Of a DNA stretch of 64,000 bases, positions 1 to 12,171 are shown one piece after another. How positions within the stretch are numbered: the first letter of the stretch is position 1; the number at the start of each line of letters is the position of its first letter. The translations under genes and the position numbers were made by a program. Source of the stretch: Trichobilharzia szidati (Eukaryota > Platyhelminthes > Trematoda > Strigeidida > Schistosomatidae); assembly GCA_944472155.2 (NCBI GenBank), contig OX235275.1:55755228-55819227 (forward strand), given 5' to 3'. The notes below the pieces were generated by a model. The model ran no database searches. It worked only from the letters and a program-made list of their open reading frames with translations, and was not told where the DNA came from.

Positions 1-465
1 TTCCATTCAGTCCATTGTTCATGGTTTTTCTTTCAGATTACATGATAGCTTCTCAGTCATTTGATGGCTTCGACAGAATAGTTTGCTGCAACACAAATTT
101 GAATGGACTGATTAGGTCAATTGGAAGAGAAGTCTAGCCCTACGGGAATGTATCGCATTACAGTGCTGAGTACTTGCTTATTGTTTACCCTCGTGGGCAA
201 CGTGAAGTACCATATAGCAAGACAACAACTATTCTAGGAGAAATTTTGTGGTTCCCACAAAATGAATTGTAACTCGTTCGCTCACTGAGTTCATGAGGGC
301 AACAGCATTTTGAAGTAGATGTTCGGTGTGAGAATCCACCAAAGGTGTGGAAACATTCCATCCCTTTAAGAAACAAATGCCAAAAAATCAATGAGATAAA
401 GTTTGTTCACCACAACATGTTGGAAGTTGGATTACCCTTGTGGCGTTTATCTGAATGTGAACCAA
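1..465. other. No gene recognised
   Basis: No frame here resembles a known family and the longest open frame is short (68 codons). The end of this stretch runs into a PLE tail, so part of it may be decayed PLE sequence. Confidence 0.4.
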
Positions 466-722
466 GTTTCAGAACATAAGAATTTAGCTAAGGATAGATT
501 GACTGATCCCACCCACGAAGATAAGTAATTTAGAATAAAAGCGAGCAATGGCACTTCATTAACACAAACACATTATAGGGTAGGATACAGACAAAATTCT
601 AAAATGTAATGCAGGTAGATGGAGAGAGGGAGACGGACCACTGAACCCTTGTTCGTCGAGTCTACACCCGACACATAAAATAAAAGTGACTCAACACAAA
701 TACCAGAGATATGGAAGATATT
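466..722 (+). pseudogene. PLE tail remnant (F3), GIY-YIG C-terminus
   Basis: Across shifting frames this encodes the C-terminal part of a PLE GIY-YIG endonuclease: SEHKNLAKDRLTDP near the start, then LFVESTPDT and a final IPEIWKI. The same order is seen at 16060-16370 and 18411-18735. Stops and frame changes make it non-coding now. In live PLEs this domain nicks target DNA for priming of reverse transcription. Upstream reverse transcriptase is absent. Confidence 0.7.
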
Positions 723-1425
723 ATTGCTACCGGCCAAATTAGAGGATGATAAATAATGTTAAAATGTATTCAATTCACATTAGGGCATTCTGACAAGTTA
801 TTTATTTTACTGTAAGAGCATCTCATTTCCCATCTAACTGTATTTCATTTACAACACTAATATTACTAGCCTCGCCTAGTTAACTAGCTTGCCGGTTTTC
901 TAGCCGCTCCCAAGCCCGGTTAAAGAGGGTGGGTTGGGCGTAGAGCTAGCAACCCTGCACTACTAAACCTATCAAGCCGCTAGGGAAACTTCAACACACA
1001 AACATAGTTTAAAAACACAAAATATTGCAGGAACGATCTTATTCCTTACTGGAATCGGAGATGCGAAACGACACAGCGGGCTGGTAAAAGACTTTGAGAA
1101 GCCAGTCAACCAGCCGACGTGTCTCCACCTTCTCGATGAAAGCAAGAATAAGAATGATGAAGTAGAACGTCCGTACAACGTACGAGACTGAGAAGACTGC
1201 CCTGGTAGCCAGAGAAATGAGGACATATGGCATAGAAGTGCTGGGTGTCTGCGAGAGCGGATGGAATGGATGTGGATTATGCAAACTGTCAATTGGAGAG
1301 TCAGTAATCTACTCTGGTCCGATCACTCAGACGACAACCACAGGCACAATGAGGCAGTGACTATAGTGATGTCACCAGTGGCAGCCAGAGCCCCAATGCA
1401 GTGGGAACCGATTTCACCCATTCAG
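723..1425. other. No gene recognised
   Basis: Only short overlapping frames on both strands without family motifs. No tRNA-like boxes or clear repeats were seen. Confidence 0.4.
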
Positions 1426-1429
1426 TGCT

Positions 1430-4335
1430 ACGCACAACGCTACAAACATGGCGGAACAAGAGAAGAAGGAAGATTTTCGCAGACAACTGCAAACAGTATC
1501 GGACAACATCCCAAATGGTGACATCAAAACCCCCATAGACGATGTGAATGCCACAGGAAAAAAACTCACTATGGGTCGAGAGGCCTTCGCTCGAATAAAT
1601 CAATGAGAACGGAGAAATGTTAGCAGACTTCTGCGCTTTCAGTAATTTGGTGATCAAAGGCAGCTTGCGCAAGCACAAATATATACGCAAAGTAACATGG
1701 ATTTCGCCTGATGGACACACCGCAAACCAGACATATTTCATCTCAATGTTGCTAAAGGAAGTGGAGACGCAGCCTGCTGTGCACAAATTCGAGAAGGGGA
1801 GCAGATGTGAGCTCACTCAGACCATCATCCAGTTCAAGGAACCTTCTAGGGGAAGTTGAAATCCCTCAGAACAACTAGAGGCGGGCAGCTGTAATCCAAG
1901 TTCAACGTTCAGAAACTGAAGGACAAAGCTACAAGGGGTACCTTTATTACAGATCAGATCAGAGAAAAGTCGGATACACTACGTGGCATCACCGAGGAAA
2001 CCTGCGTGGAAGCATATTGGGACAAACTCTCTGAAGGCGGTGTTCAAGGAAACGTGTACATTTGTTCTAGGGAGAAAGATGAGACACGAAAACGAATGGT
2101 CCTCAACGGATACCTAGGAGCTAATCGAGGAGAGGAGGATGGTGAAAGAGATGACTGAATGCGAAGATGGACGAGAGAGGGGGAAGCTGAGTTTAGTGTA
2201 GACTGTAATGAAACAAGAAAGGCGTGAAGAGTGCTAGGAAAGAAACGATGCAGCGACACAAGGACTTCATCCAAATGGCCTATCCCCTTAAAATCGCATA
2301 CACCATTCAAAGGTAGACAATTAAACTGGTCGTTTTACAGCTTTAACTACACCTATTATTATTATTATCATTATTACTGGTATATATATATACCGGTTGA
2401 CTGACTTTTGTTACGTTTTCTTATTCTTTTTCTGTCTGTTAGTCTGAATACCTTCACTAATTATATCTATTATTATTATAATTAATATCTCTTTTCTATT
2501 GACGACGATATCGAAGGACCAACTGGTAAAAGGATCAACTCCATTCACAGTAGTAACAGTCTTAAAACACCTCATACTACAAACCACATATAATTAATCC
2601 ATGCACTACTCCTTTTGGAGGCAACCAAAGCTACGCAGTGAAGTGGCGGGACGAGCTACGCAGAAGTTTACCGAAGATCAGGAACATCTACCTCACAATC
2701 AAGAGGCGAGCACAAAGAAATCAAATTGGTTTATACTAGCTCGTAAAAACGATATTGGATATTGGAGACAATTTCGTGACACATTGGCGACTGAAGCAGA
2801 ACAAGCCTGTGGCAAGTCAGATATCAGGACATTGTGTCAGATAATCAGGCCTGTATCCGAAAAGTATCAACGCAGATGATGCTCAAGGAAACCAGATTAC
2901 CAAAAGAAAAAAGAAAACAGTGATCTGATCCCTTCAGACGACTCTTGAATCGACCATCAGCTGCAACTCGCCGAGAAATATCACCAACAGCACGCTGCCA
3001 GTGGACACCAATCTTCCAACGATATCAGAAATCCTAAATGCAATCAAGCTTTTGAAGTCCGGAAAGGCAGCAGGACCGGACGGAATTCCCCCCACCCTGA
3101 AGCACTGAAGACGACACACTGACTACGGCAGATGTTCTCACGCCATTATTACAAAAGATTTGGACGGAAGGAGAGGTACCCGCCGACTGGAAGAAAGGCT
3201 ACCTTGTCAAGCTGCAAAAGAAGGCCGACCTGGGCCTGTGTAAAATCTGGAGTGGAACCATGCTCTTGTCAACGCCAAGTGAAATACTAAGTTGCATCAT
3301 CCCGGAGAGAATGAAAGATGCACTGCATGCAGAACTCTGCCACCCACCCGGAACAAGCTGGATTCAGGAAAATCAAATCATGTGCTTATCAAATCGCAAC
3401 TCTACGCATCATCATCGAACAAAGCATAGGATGATAGCCAAACCTGTACCTTGACTTCATCGACTTCGTAAAGGCCTTCAGCAGAGGGTGTTGACCGAGA
3501 AGTAATTTGGAAACTACTTCAACACTACGGCTTGCAGTGCCCAATTCTCTGTCAACCCCATTCAACAGTTGGCTATATGACAGTGGCACCTGTCAGGTTA
3601 TCCACAATGGGAAACTCAGCGAGGCGCTCGAAGTGAATACAGAATGGAGTAAGACAAGGCTGACCGCTTATTATCACCGATGATATTCTTAACTGCATTG
3701 GACTGGACTATGCGTCAGACTGGGGAGCGGGGAAACAAGAGTAGGCTAGACCACCGATGAGAAGACAGTAGAAGATCTGGGTTTCGCAGATGTTATGTCT
3801 CTAATGTTACATAAACTCGACGACTTATAGGCGAAAGCCAACAAACCGGCAGAAGAGGCAGGTAGAGAAAATAGGACCCCGAATGAACACAGAGACGACG
3901 GAGTTGATGAAGGTAACCAACAAACCGCAGCAGCAACAACAACATTAACCAGCACCAATCACCATCAATGGGAGAGATTTGACAGAGGCTGCTTTCTTCA
4001 CCTATCTGTCTGGGAAGCACCGTTTCAACGGCAGGTGGAACTGATGAAGATTTCAAAGACAGAATCGGGAAGGCAAGATACGCCTTCTTCAACATGAAAC
4101 CAGTTTGGAAATCTGCTCTCAGATAGCATGAAGAACAAGATTCTGTTTTTTAACACCAGTGTCAAGTTGGTCCTTGCACTGAGCGTGAGTCACGAGAGGG
4201 ATTTCCAACAGGTTGCAGACTTCATCTATAGCTGCCCTCGCTCCATACTGAAGATCTAATAGCTACCTGACCACAAAAATAATTAACAAGAAACTCTGGC
4301 CAGGAACAAACCAACAGGCGATATAATTTCACATA
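1430..4335 (+). pseudogene. RTE-type non-LTR retrotransposon remnant (RTE-A)
   Basis: Pieces of an RTE polyprotein appear in the right order but in different frames. First come endonuclease motifs (IQCYA near 1425; LVIKGSLRKHKY and TWISPDGHTANQ at 1660-1730). Then the linker (RQFRDTLATEAEQA at 2770-2810), then the start of the reverse transcriptase (LLKSGKAAGPDGIPP at 3050-3095), and the C-terminal region with a glutamine run near 3930 and a relic of the LINE C-terminal segment at 4130-4260. The palm region between is decayed. Its family match in the window is the 3' half at 28346-29265. These are plus-strand relics with many frameshifts and stops. Confidence 0.75.
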
Positions 4336-4353
4336 GAAAATCCATATATACGA

Positions 4354-4400
4354 CTGTACAGCTTGATAATAAATTCGTTGAAGATTCTCTCCCCTGCATA
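4354..4400 (+). repeat. PLE terminal motif (F1), degenerate copy
   Basis: Contains TGTACAGCTTGATAATAAA followed by TTCGTTGAAGATTCTC. It matches the hammerhead-like end motif seen in full at 45197-45247, but the GAAA box and hairpin are damaged. Confidence 0.6.
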
Positions 4401-4404
4401 TTGT

Positions 4405-5290
4405 GTTAATAATAATAGTAATATTTTATTCACATAAATTAGGCATTTACATGATTGACATACCGTTCGCACAGGCATGATCATATTTGACAAGTGAAAT
4501 TTTAGATCGAACACTTTTATCACAATCATTAGCATCCAATCGGTTAATAAAGGTTTGAGAATTTATAGAACTTCACAGTAGACGGTAAGTACAGCATTAT
4601 TTTGGTAACAGCAGGTACATGGGACCAACTTTGCGATGATAAACAGATTTCACGATGGAAGTTACTTCGTTGTCCGTTATATGTGCTAACAGTATTCTGA
4701 AAATCTACCAAATGTAGCTTCGAGTGATCACTTAACTCCGTTCAAGTAGTAGAAATCAGGATAACTAGTAATGCTGTACATCTGTAGTGCTCCAAAGCAG
4801 TACCTTCTGAAAGAGAAGACAGAATAAACAGCAAGGGAGGTGCAGGGGCAGCCGGAAAATATTAAATAACTAATATGCGGTAAACTCAGGGTTCATTCCC
4901 CTTTTTATTACCAAGAATCTATAGTCACTGAGTTTTATAGTGTTACGCACTAACAGTTAGTTCAAGTTCATGGTAGTAAAAAATAAATGAGCAACAGCTG
5001 ATGATTTTTCCCACCGGTAAAGTTTAATGTTGCAAATATATACCGAAGAAGTTAGATCCAAACGGCAAACTACGTTGAATATGTAGAAGAGAAGCGGAAG
5101 TTTAGTAATATTTATGCTGTTGTTCTAATTTATACAGTCGGATGTCCCTCTGAAGTAGAGAAATCGCACCATGAGGTCGTTTTCAGAGAGGTTATACCCA
5201 AGCTGTGACGCTCAGGCAGTTTTCTTTTCCTTTTTGTTAAAGTTACTCAAACTCAGGAGCCTTAGAAATAGGGCGCTTTCCCACAGATAA
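4405..5290. repeat. Interspersed repeat Y, copy 1
   Basis: Begins with an (AAT)n-like run and CACATAAATTAGGC, then keeps pace with 62345-63462 in the same orientation. Shared blocks include AACTTTGCGATGATAAACAG and TCCCACAGATAA. The AT-rich start looks like the reversed 3' tail of a non-LTR element. No intact coding frame. Confidence 0.65.
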
Positions 5291-5462
5291 TTAAAGATGT
5301 AACAACAGCAGGGTGTTTCCCTCAGATGATCAGCATGCCGGCTACCCATGCTGACTCTACACTCTGGAAAGAGGTGGTTAGAAAAGGTCGACAGCAAAAG
5401 TTTTACATCCCGAATTACCCTGCCTGCGGTAGTCCGTAGCCATCGGTAAATTACTAATCCCT

Positions 5463-6597
5463 AACCATACTTGAAAGCCAGTCCAGACAGACTGTGTTTG
5501 AACAAATTCACACAGTTCTGTGGTCACGCAACACTAATTCTCTTCCTGTTTTGGATGTCTCAAGAATTAGCACTGGGAAGCATCAACTGCCCACACACTT
5601 CCAACAGCACAAGAAACCCTCCTGATCGTCCAGCAGCTTCATTTCTGTCACCCCCAATATATTGTCTCCCTAATACTGTCAGCATTATTATGCAGGCTAG
5701 TCATTCAGTCAGTCATCGTCATTTCATTCTGTGACTTCAATGCTCAGAACATTATGAATAGCGAAAGCTGCTCTAACGCAAAGCAAACAAGAAGTCTTCG
5801 CAACAACCGTCAACAGTCTTAGGAGAAAAAAGATGAAAGAGTCGGAAAGGACATCGGCGATAGGCAACACCAGACAACTATTTAGACCTATCTGGGAAAC
5901 AGGTGGCAAAAGGCAGATAATGATAAGCGAAACAATCCCCGAGAAAAATGTCACCGTAATTAGCTTTCAGGTTAAACGACTGGAACGTTGGAAAGAACGC
6001 TTGAAATGACTATGAGCAATAGTTTGTGCTCCAAACGTCATCAGTTAATACTACTGTATAACACTGTGATTTACCAAAATAAAATCGTATCCATAATGGA
6101 GTTATACTCTACCGCAGTGCCCACGTTATATACTTATATCAAGAACACTTTGAGGAACGACTTATTTGGTCTACAGCCACACTAAACTTACCCAGCATCC
6201 AACACCTACCTGAAAGGGATGAAAACACAGGTCCTCCGTACCCAACTCAGGTTACACAAGCTGTCACTAGTCTGAAACGAGGGAAAGCAGTGGGAATGGG
6301 ACCTGGTGGACTCACTCCAGAGATAGGTGCTTAAGGAAGGTGGAGACGGTTTACTGTTTGCGTTAACTGAGGTATTTGGCAGCGTCCGAGAATCCCAGAT
6401 AGTCCCTTCTGGCTGTTTTAAGCAGTTGATTATCCCGATATACGAGAAGGGTAACAAGTTTTCCTGTGATAATCAAAGCAGGATTAGCTTAACCAATATA
6501 GAATCTAAAGTTCTAAGTTCAATAATAATGCATAGATTTATATTTCATATCTTATGTTTTAGAAGTCCGTCTTCTGACAAGAATATTAATGCTTAAA
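5463..6597 (+). pseudogene. RTE-B retrotransposon, internally deleted
   Basis: The first 280 bases match the 5' end of the longer copy at 53960 (AAGCCAGTCCAGACAGACTG). From 6190 the sequence jumps to the start of the reverse transcriptase region: a relic of SLKRGKAVGPDG at 6265-6310, then EVFGSVRESQIVP and IPIYEKGNK. The endonuclease is missing and the frame ends at 6595. Related elements are RTE-clade LINEs encoding an APE-type endonuclease and a reverse transcriptase. This copy cannot move by itself. Confidence 0.7.
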
Positions 6598-6640
6598 TGT
6601 GATTAGTGGATTTAGAAGTATCTCGAAGCATATATACCCA

Positions 6641-6657
6641 CCACCACCACCACCACA
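6641..6657. repeat. (CAC)n microsatellite
   Basis: Short run of CAC repeats, just downstream of the RTE-B remnant. Confidence 0.8.
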
Positions 6658-6734
6658 GGTGTGAACTTTGTCTGCATAGAAGCCTTGTATGCCACAAGTT
6701 TTACAATTACTGTCGCATCAATCAAAGTATTGAA

Positions 6735-6874
6735 AACGATTCACATAGCTATTTAACATCTCAGCCTCAAATATAAAAAAAGCCTCGTCCAATAAAATAC
6801 ACCTCAACATCTGTACAATTGTAGAAATAAACAAAATTTTGACTATCTCGAATGGCGTCATTTTCGAAGTAAGT
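6735..6874. repeat. Inverted repeat X, left arm, outer part
   Basis: Reverse complement of about 21465-21612. This part of the left arm is cut off from the rest (10103-11757) by the gypsy insertion. Confidence 0.7.
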
Positions 6875-6878
6875 GAAG

Positions 6879-7092
6879 TGTAATAGAACAACACAAACAA
6901 TAATACAGGTCAAGCACGCAAAGTAGAGCGAAGAAGCAGAACACGACTTGAGGAAAAGCACTTTATAATTGACACTGAATTACACCAGCAGAAGTCCAAA
7001 AATATATATGTGTGTACAAAGAGCTAGGCTTTTATAGTTCAGCGTCCACCGGTTTTTGAACTGACGCTTCCTTTCAAATTTGAATCACTACA
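6879..7092 (-). repeat. 3' LTR of the gypsy element
   Basis: Aligns along its length with 9884-10098 with scattered differences. It contains the shared block CCACCGGTTTTTGAACTGAC. It is the downstream LTR because the genes read on the minus strand. Confidence 0.9.
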
Positions 7093-7269
7093 AGACCCAC
7101 TCGCTTCCAAAATGCTGTTCCCAGCGACTTCAGTCCTTCTTTCTCGCAGCCTCGGCACTGTCCCTGCAAGAGAAAGAAACACATGGTTATAATGGTTATA
7201 AAGATTAGGCGGAGATTTCCTCGGTGCCTGTCGGTTTGGTCTGGACGGTTTCAGACGGTTGAAGTGCAC

Positions 7270-8513
7270 TATTATTTTCTGGGGGTTATCGTTGTCTTCT
7301 TGGATTTCTTAGGTGTTGTCCGTTACTCTACGGTATACCACATATGGGCCTGTCCACTATGCTGGAGCTTTATGACGACTCAAGTTGTCAGTCGGTGGTT
7401 GACGCAGCCACACCTTATCCCCTATCTTGGATGGTGTGCCCCACTGCTTCCGATAGCAGTAGTGTTTCTGTCGCTCTTGTGCCTGTTGAAGTTCACCGCG
7501 TGCATAGCTATGATATCTGGCTGTGTCCCCTCGCAACCTTATCACGTAGTTAGCAGGTCATCCTACCGAAGCATAACCAAGGTATCACTGGGCAGTCGTA
7601 ACTCGCGGCCGGTCCATAAAAGGTGTGGAGTGTTCCCCGTAGACATGTGTGTGCTTCCTCGGTAGGCCAACAACCATCTTGGTAACATATGCCAGGCTGA
7701 TTGTGATTCTCTCTCTAAGAATAGGCGTAGTAATGATTTTAAGGTTCGATTGGTAAGTTTGACTAACCCATTGCCTTCAGAATGGTACGCTGTGGTTCTA
7801 GACTTCTTAATCCGAAATAGATGGCACAACTCTCTAACCATGATACTTTCGAAGTTAGTTCCTTGATCCGAATGCAATTGTTCGGGTGCGCCCCAACGGG
7901 CAATCCAACAATCAAATATAGTTTTAGCTACTGTAGAGGCATCAATACGCTGTAGGGGAACAGCTTCACACCATTTCGTAAAGTAATCAACCACGACCAA
8001 GATATACTTGTTCTCCCGTGGGGTCTCCCGTAAAGGCCCAATGATATCTACGCCAATTATTTCGTTGGGGTAACCAGCCTTCATGTTAATAAGTGGCACC
8101 CTGGGTTTCCTCTGTTGGTTCTTTACTTTGCCACATGTTGTGCACCCCTGGACAAAATCTCGGACATCACGCCTTTGGCGGGGCCCCCAGTAACGTTGGG
8201 TAACTGCTTGCAACATCCTATTAACCCCAGCGTGTCCTAAGTCGTAATGTATATTCTCCAGAATTGCAATTACGAACGACTGAGGAACAACAACTCTTCT
8301 CAAGTAGTTGGTGCCTGGTTGAACGCACATGATGTCATTCACGAGCAGTAACTGGTCCCATGAAGCCCACAAACATCTGGTCTCCCAACTCTTCCCTTTC
8401 ACACCAGCTTCAACTGGCCTACCAGTCTGATTCAACAGGGCATGATATAGGAGTGCGGTTTCATCGTCTGAAGCTTGGATATGGGCCCACTGTTCTCTAC
8501 TTAAACCTGCCAA
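7270..8513 (-). pseudogene. Gypsy integrase
   Basis: Integrase inserts the cDNA copy into the genome. The HHCC zinc-binding region is visible as HYDLGHAGVNRM followed by CTTCGK, then the catalytic core with D in GVDIIGPL, D in HSDQGTNF and E in YHSEGNGLV, so all three catalytic acids are present. A stop at 7560 ends the main frame after LVMLR. The coding sequence continues in another frame to about 7270 with WTGPYVVYRRV, the GPY/F module. One in-frame TGA separates it from RNase H upstream. Confidence 0.9.
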
Positions 8514-8524
8514 CGAAATAGCAC

Positions 8525-9566
8525 AAATATCAATACTCTCTCAAGACGGACAGTCTCCGTGCGGTTTGAAACAGCGTCTGGATAACGCATCAGCATTGGC
8601 ATGCCGCTTGTCAGGACGGTGAACACATTCAAAGTCATACTCCTGGAGGTATTCCTGCCATCTAGCTGTCTGTCCTTCAGGGTCCTTGAAGTTTTGCAGC
8701 CACTGAAGGGCTTTGTGATCTGTTCGCAGAACAAACGGTTTACCAAGTAGATAGGGTCGATATTTACGAACGAAGGTAACAGTGGCTAACATTTCTTTGC
8801 GGGTAATGCAGTAGTTCTTTTCTGCACGACTCAATGTGCGGCTGCCATATTCGATAACATGTTCTTTGCAATCACTACCAACCTGGGATAATACGGCTCC
8901 GATGGATGTGTGGCTAGCGTCCGTATCTAAGATGTACTTACCAGCCGTTGGTGATGTATCCGGGAATGCTAAAATGGGCGCCGAGCATAATGAATCTTTC
9001 AGCTGCTGAAAAGCACGGTCACAATCCTCTGTCCAGACGAAGGGAATATTTTTTCTAGTCAAACTCGTTAGGGGGCTAGCGATCTCTGAGTAGTTTCTCA
9101 CGAACCGGCGATAATAAGAGGCCAACCCTAGAAAACTGTTTATATCATTCGCGGATTTAGGAACGGGCCACTCTTTGACTGCTGCAACTTTTTCGGGATC
9201 GCTATGAATGCCCTGTGCGCTGAAAACGTGCCCCAAGAAAGTGACTTCTGTTCTGAATAAACGGCATTTAGCGGGTTGCACTTTGAGTCTCACTTCCTTC
9301 AACCATTGCAAGACAATCAACAGTCTCTCGAGGTGCTCTTCGATGGTGTGACTGAACACGATGATATTGTCTAGATATACGAGGCATACTTGTGGGACTA
9401 ATCCTTTAAGTACCGTGTGCATCAACCATTGATACGTTTCTGGTGCATTACTTAACCCGAAAGGCATGGTTTGGAATTCATAAAAACCGGTGGGTATAGT
9501 AAAAGCAGTCTTTTGCCAATCAAGAGGATGGACTTCCATCTGCCAGTATCCATACATTAAAATCAA
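8525..9566 (-). pseudogene. Gypsy reverse transcriptase and RNase H
   Basis: Carries the reverse transcriptase palm ([19 protein letters not shown]), thumb and RNase H. The last ends in the tether motif HRPDKRHANADALSRR. The polymerase box reads VYLDN instead of the usual YLDD. This loses the second catalytic aspartate, so the enzyme is predicted dead. RNase H has the DTDASHTSIGAVLSQ start. A frameshift near 9560 separates it from the first fingers motifs upstream, and a TGA stop follows CPS near 8538. Confidence 0.9.
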
Positions 9567-9879
9567 GGGTGGAAAACCAGGCGGCGCCTGATAATGCCTC
9601 TAATGTCTCGTCTATTCTAGGCAATGGGTAAGCATCTTTGTGAGTCACTGCGTTTAATTTCCTGTAATCGACGCACACGCGCAGGGAGCCATTTATCTTC
9701 TTAACTTGGGCTTGGATCATATCTGTAGCAGGCATGGAGGTCGACGTTATTGGTGGGGTTGATGATCTCACCGGTGATGCGCTGTTACAATGTTCTGGAT
9801 CACGGGTGTTGGGGTTGTCAGTAGATTCGAGGCCCTTAACTTCTCGCTTTAGTTTACGCGAGTTGGGCCGGCTCGCCAT
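9560..9879 (-). pseudogene. Gag N-terminal stub fused to RT start by deletion
   Basis: The frame opens with [14 protein letters not shown] only four bases inside the 5' LTR. After about 55 residues it goes straight to [20 protein letters not shown] and [12 protein letters not shown], the first conserved blocks of a gypsy reverse transcriptase. The Gag body, nucleocapsid and protease that should lie between are missing, so a deletion joined the two ends in frame. TGGCGAGC just after the LTR may be the tRNA primer site; this is a guess. Confidence 0.8.
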
Positions 9880-9883
9880 GTTC

Positions 9884-10098
9884 TGTATCAGAACAACACA
9901 AACAATAATACAGGTCAAGCACGCAAAGTAGAGCGAAGAAGCAGAACACGACTTGAGGAAAAGCACTTTATAATTGACACTGAATGACACCAGCAGAAGT
10001 CCAAAAATATATATGTGTGTACAAAGAGCTGGGCTTTTATAGTTCAGCGTCCACCGGTTTTTGAACTGACGCTTCCTTTGAAATTTTGAACCACCACA
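9884..10098 (-). repeat. 5' LTR of the gypsy element
   Basis: Upstream LTR for the minus-strand genes. Ends in TG..CA and is flanked outside by GTAG, the target duplication. Confidence 0.9.
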
Positions 10099-10389
10099 GT
10101 AGACACTCCTGTTAAAAATTCTGGGCTGGTATTTCTTGTGCAAATCCAACTGACTGAGTCTGATTTCAGTAGCTTGTTTGTTATTGTGGCAAGATCAAAT
10201 GGTTTGTGATTTATTATTGTTCTCCAGCAAGCAGATATTCCATTGTCAGCACTGGACAAGATCATCAAATGCTACACGTTCTTGGTTCCCAGGTGAAGCA
10301 ATCATTCCTTTCCATATATAAAAACAACAATCTGCCCATTCGTTAGCTTTGTCAGGTGTTCACTTTCCTCAGTTAACATAAGACGGTAG

Positions 10390-10710
10390 CGTGGAAATGT
10401 CAGTAAAACAGTCATCGGGTAAATCACACTTTGCAGAATTTTCTTTTGAAACCTGCAATCCACACAGAGTCATATACAAACCAGATTCAGGAAAACTAAC
10501 TTACCTAGGAAAATTAATCAAACGAGTCAAGGGTCGCTCGAAAATGTTAAACAGAAATGCAACTTCCGTGTACGCTTTTGTATCGAATTCCTGCAATAGA
10601 GCCTCCAGTAGATTCCAATGCATAATCCGAAAGACCAGTTCGGTCTGCGGCGAATCTATCGAACGCGTCATTTATCACTTTTGCCAAATTCACTTTATTC
10701 CCAAGTGAAT
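10390..10710 (-). pseudogene. SUN-domain-like gene fragment, left copy
   Basis: On the minus strand a frame reads FAADRTGLSDYALESTGGSI, very like the start of SUN domains, the lumenal domains of nuclear-envelope LINC proteins (consensus RTGxVDFALESxGGSI). After a frame break it continues with RPLTRLINFPR. A donor (CCTAG|GTAAGT at 10505/10504) and an acceptor (TTGCAG|GTTT at 10453/10452) bound a 52-nt intron, so this came from DNA and not from a spliced mRNA. The frame is broken and no full SUN domain is seen. Confidence 0.5.
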
Positions 10711-10797
10711 CTGGCAGTCACTCAGTCTCGTGATCGAAAGCAGGAGGAAAAGGCACCTCTCTGTGAATGTTTAAATCGAACACTTACCACCAGCAAA

Positions 10798-10985
10798 AAT
10801 TGTGCGTCGGTGACACAGCGGTTAGGACGCTCGCCGACCATGCACATCGTCTGGGGTTCGATCCCCAGCCCAAGCACACCGGATATCAATAGTCGGCCTG
10901 CTAAATTTGGGCTACCAATATCACATGCTGAAAATTTCATACCTGTATCAAAAAATGCTATATGGAGTCGAGCTATAGTAAAATT
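10798..10985 (+). repeat. tRNA-derived SINE inside repeat X (left)
   Basis: Box A-like TGACACAGCGGTTAGG at 10811 and box B GGTTCGATCCC at 10855-10865 are spaced as in tRNA genes. A non-tRNA tail follows with GCTAAATTTGGGCTACC and CATGCTGAAAATTTCATAC. Other copies are at 20575-20765 and 40945-41122. Such elements are transcribed by RNA polymerase III and moved by LINE enzymes. Confidence 0.75.
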
Positions 10986-11757
10986 TAAGAAAAATCAGAA
11001 ATCAATAAAAGTAGAGCTCAATGAATACACACAATGCACAAAAGCAGAAGGATTTCAGTCCTCGAGTACTCTACTGGACCAGACTGGACTGGACTGAACT
11101 GTATGGCAAGACATGACAGCTAACGGGATGAAAAGGCGAGCATATGTAGAACTAAGGAATTATATAACGGTAGACAGTGAGTAGAATGGTCGATCGAGAA
11201 TCACGTGGAAGTACTAAAGCATAGCATTTTAACATCACGATTTCTGACAAGAAGTACAGGATGTGTGAGGATGTACAGTTAGTAACATCATCGAAGAATC
11301 AAATGACATCTTCATTTGACCACGGTTAGCTATTCGATGAACAATACGACAGGCAGTACTAATACAGACGGTTTTCTGACTGAATGACAAATCAACCTCT
11401 ACACATTTACGCAGACGTATAAGTGAACAATGTTCGGCAACTGTCACAAAACGTCTCCAACTATCAGTACTCAGCATATCGAGGAGACTAGCTCGGGAGT
11501 CTACACCTCTGTAAGCTGTTTATACCAAAAGCCAGTGAATTCATTCATGCGTACCACAATTTCTTCTGGGTACTCTCCTACACTCACACCACACCACACC
11601 ACATCAACATTCCTCATCAAGTTGTTCGATGGCTCTATATATGCAATATAGGTCATAGACACTTAGATTGATGAAGGTACATACTCATTTAATGCTGAAC
11701 TGGACGCCGATGGGAAGCACTTTGTGTTGCTTGACGTTATTTCACTTTTCACATAAT

Positions 11758-12165
11758 AATCAATATATTCGTCGGCTTCTCATCAGCTGCTTGCTTACAG
11801 TCTAAAGAAAATTATGAGGTTTATGTACAGAAACAGTTTTAACATACTTGCTAATCTTTTTTCATGATGTCACTTGACAGAAAGTTCTACAATTAGTGAA
11901 CAGTGCTCAGAGAATTGCGCTTATGTAGATTTTACACAGGCAGTTCAAGTTTAAACAAAATAAATACATGCGTACAATGGTAAAGGAGTTACGTAATAAA
12001 GATGAGAGATGCGTAAGATGCAGAGTGACGAATAAATTGAGTAACAATGTACTGAGTTCAACTGAAATCATAGAAACAAGAGACAAGCAAAATTACAGAT
12101 TATAAAAGAGGGGTGAGGTTAAAGACAAAGATTACGTAATCAAATGAAAGCGAGAGAATAAAGAC
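11758..12165. other. No gene recognised
   Basis: AT-rich spacer between repeat X and a PLE tail. No motif or long frame was found. Confidence 0.4.
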
Positions 12166-12171
12166 ACCCAG

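Larger units (their letters stand above)
6879..10098 (-). mobile_element. Ty3/gypsy LTR retrotransposon, internally deleted
   Basis: A 3.2-kb element on the minus strand with two LTRs of about 214 bp (6879-7092 and 9884-10098), each starting TGTA and ending ACA when read on the plus strand. The flanks are GAAG (6875-6878) and GTAG (10099-10102), a 4-bp target duplication with one change. The inverted copy of the host repeat has the unfilled site with a single GTAG equivalent at 21457-21460, which proves the boundaries. Inside are a Gag stub, reverse transcriptase, RNase H and integrase. Most of gag and all of the protease are gone, so the element is defective. Confidence 0.92.
10103..11757. 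repeat. Inverted repeat X, left arm
   Basis: Reverse complement of 19803-21456 over about 1.65 kb with modest divergence. It holds a tRNA-derived SINE (10798-10985) and exons resembling a SUN-domain gene (10453-10710). The unit is therefore a duplicated piece of genomic DNA, later invaded by the gypsy element. Confidence 0.85.

Noticed and set aside
972..1292. 106-codon minus-strand frame as a gene
   Set aside because: No family motif, overlaps another frame in a different register, and no splice or start context.
10800..10870. Possible functional tRNA gene
   Set aside because: A and B boxes are present, but the cloverleaf does not close and the same sequence recurs with a common non-tRNA tail, so it is a SINE.
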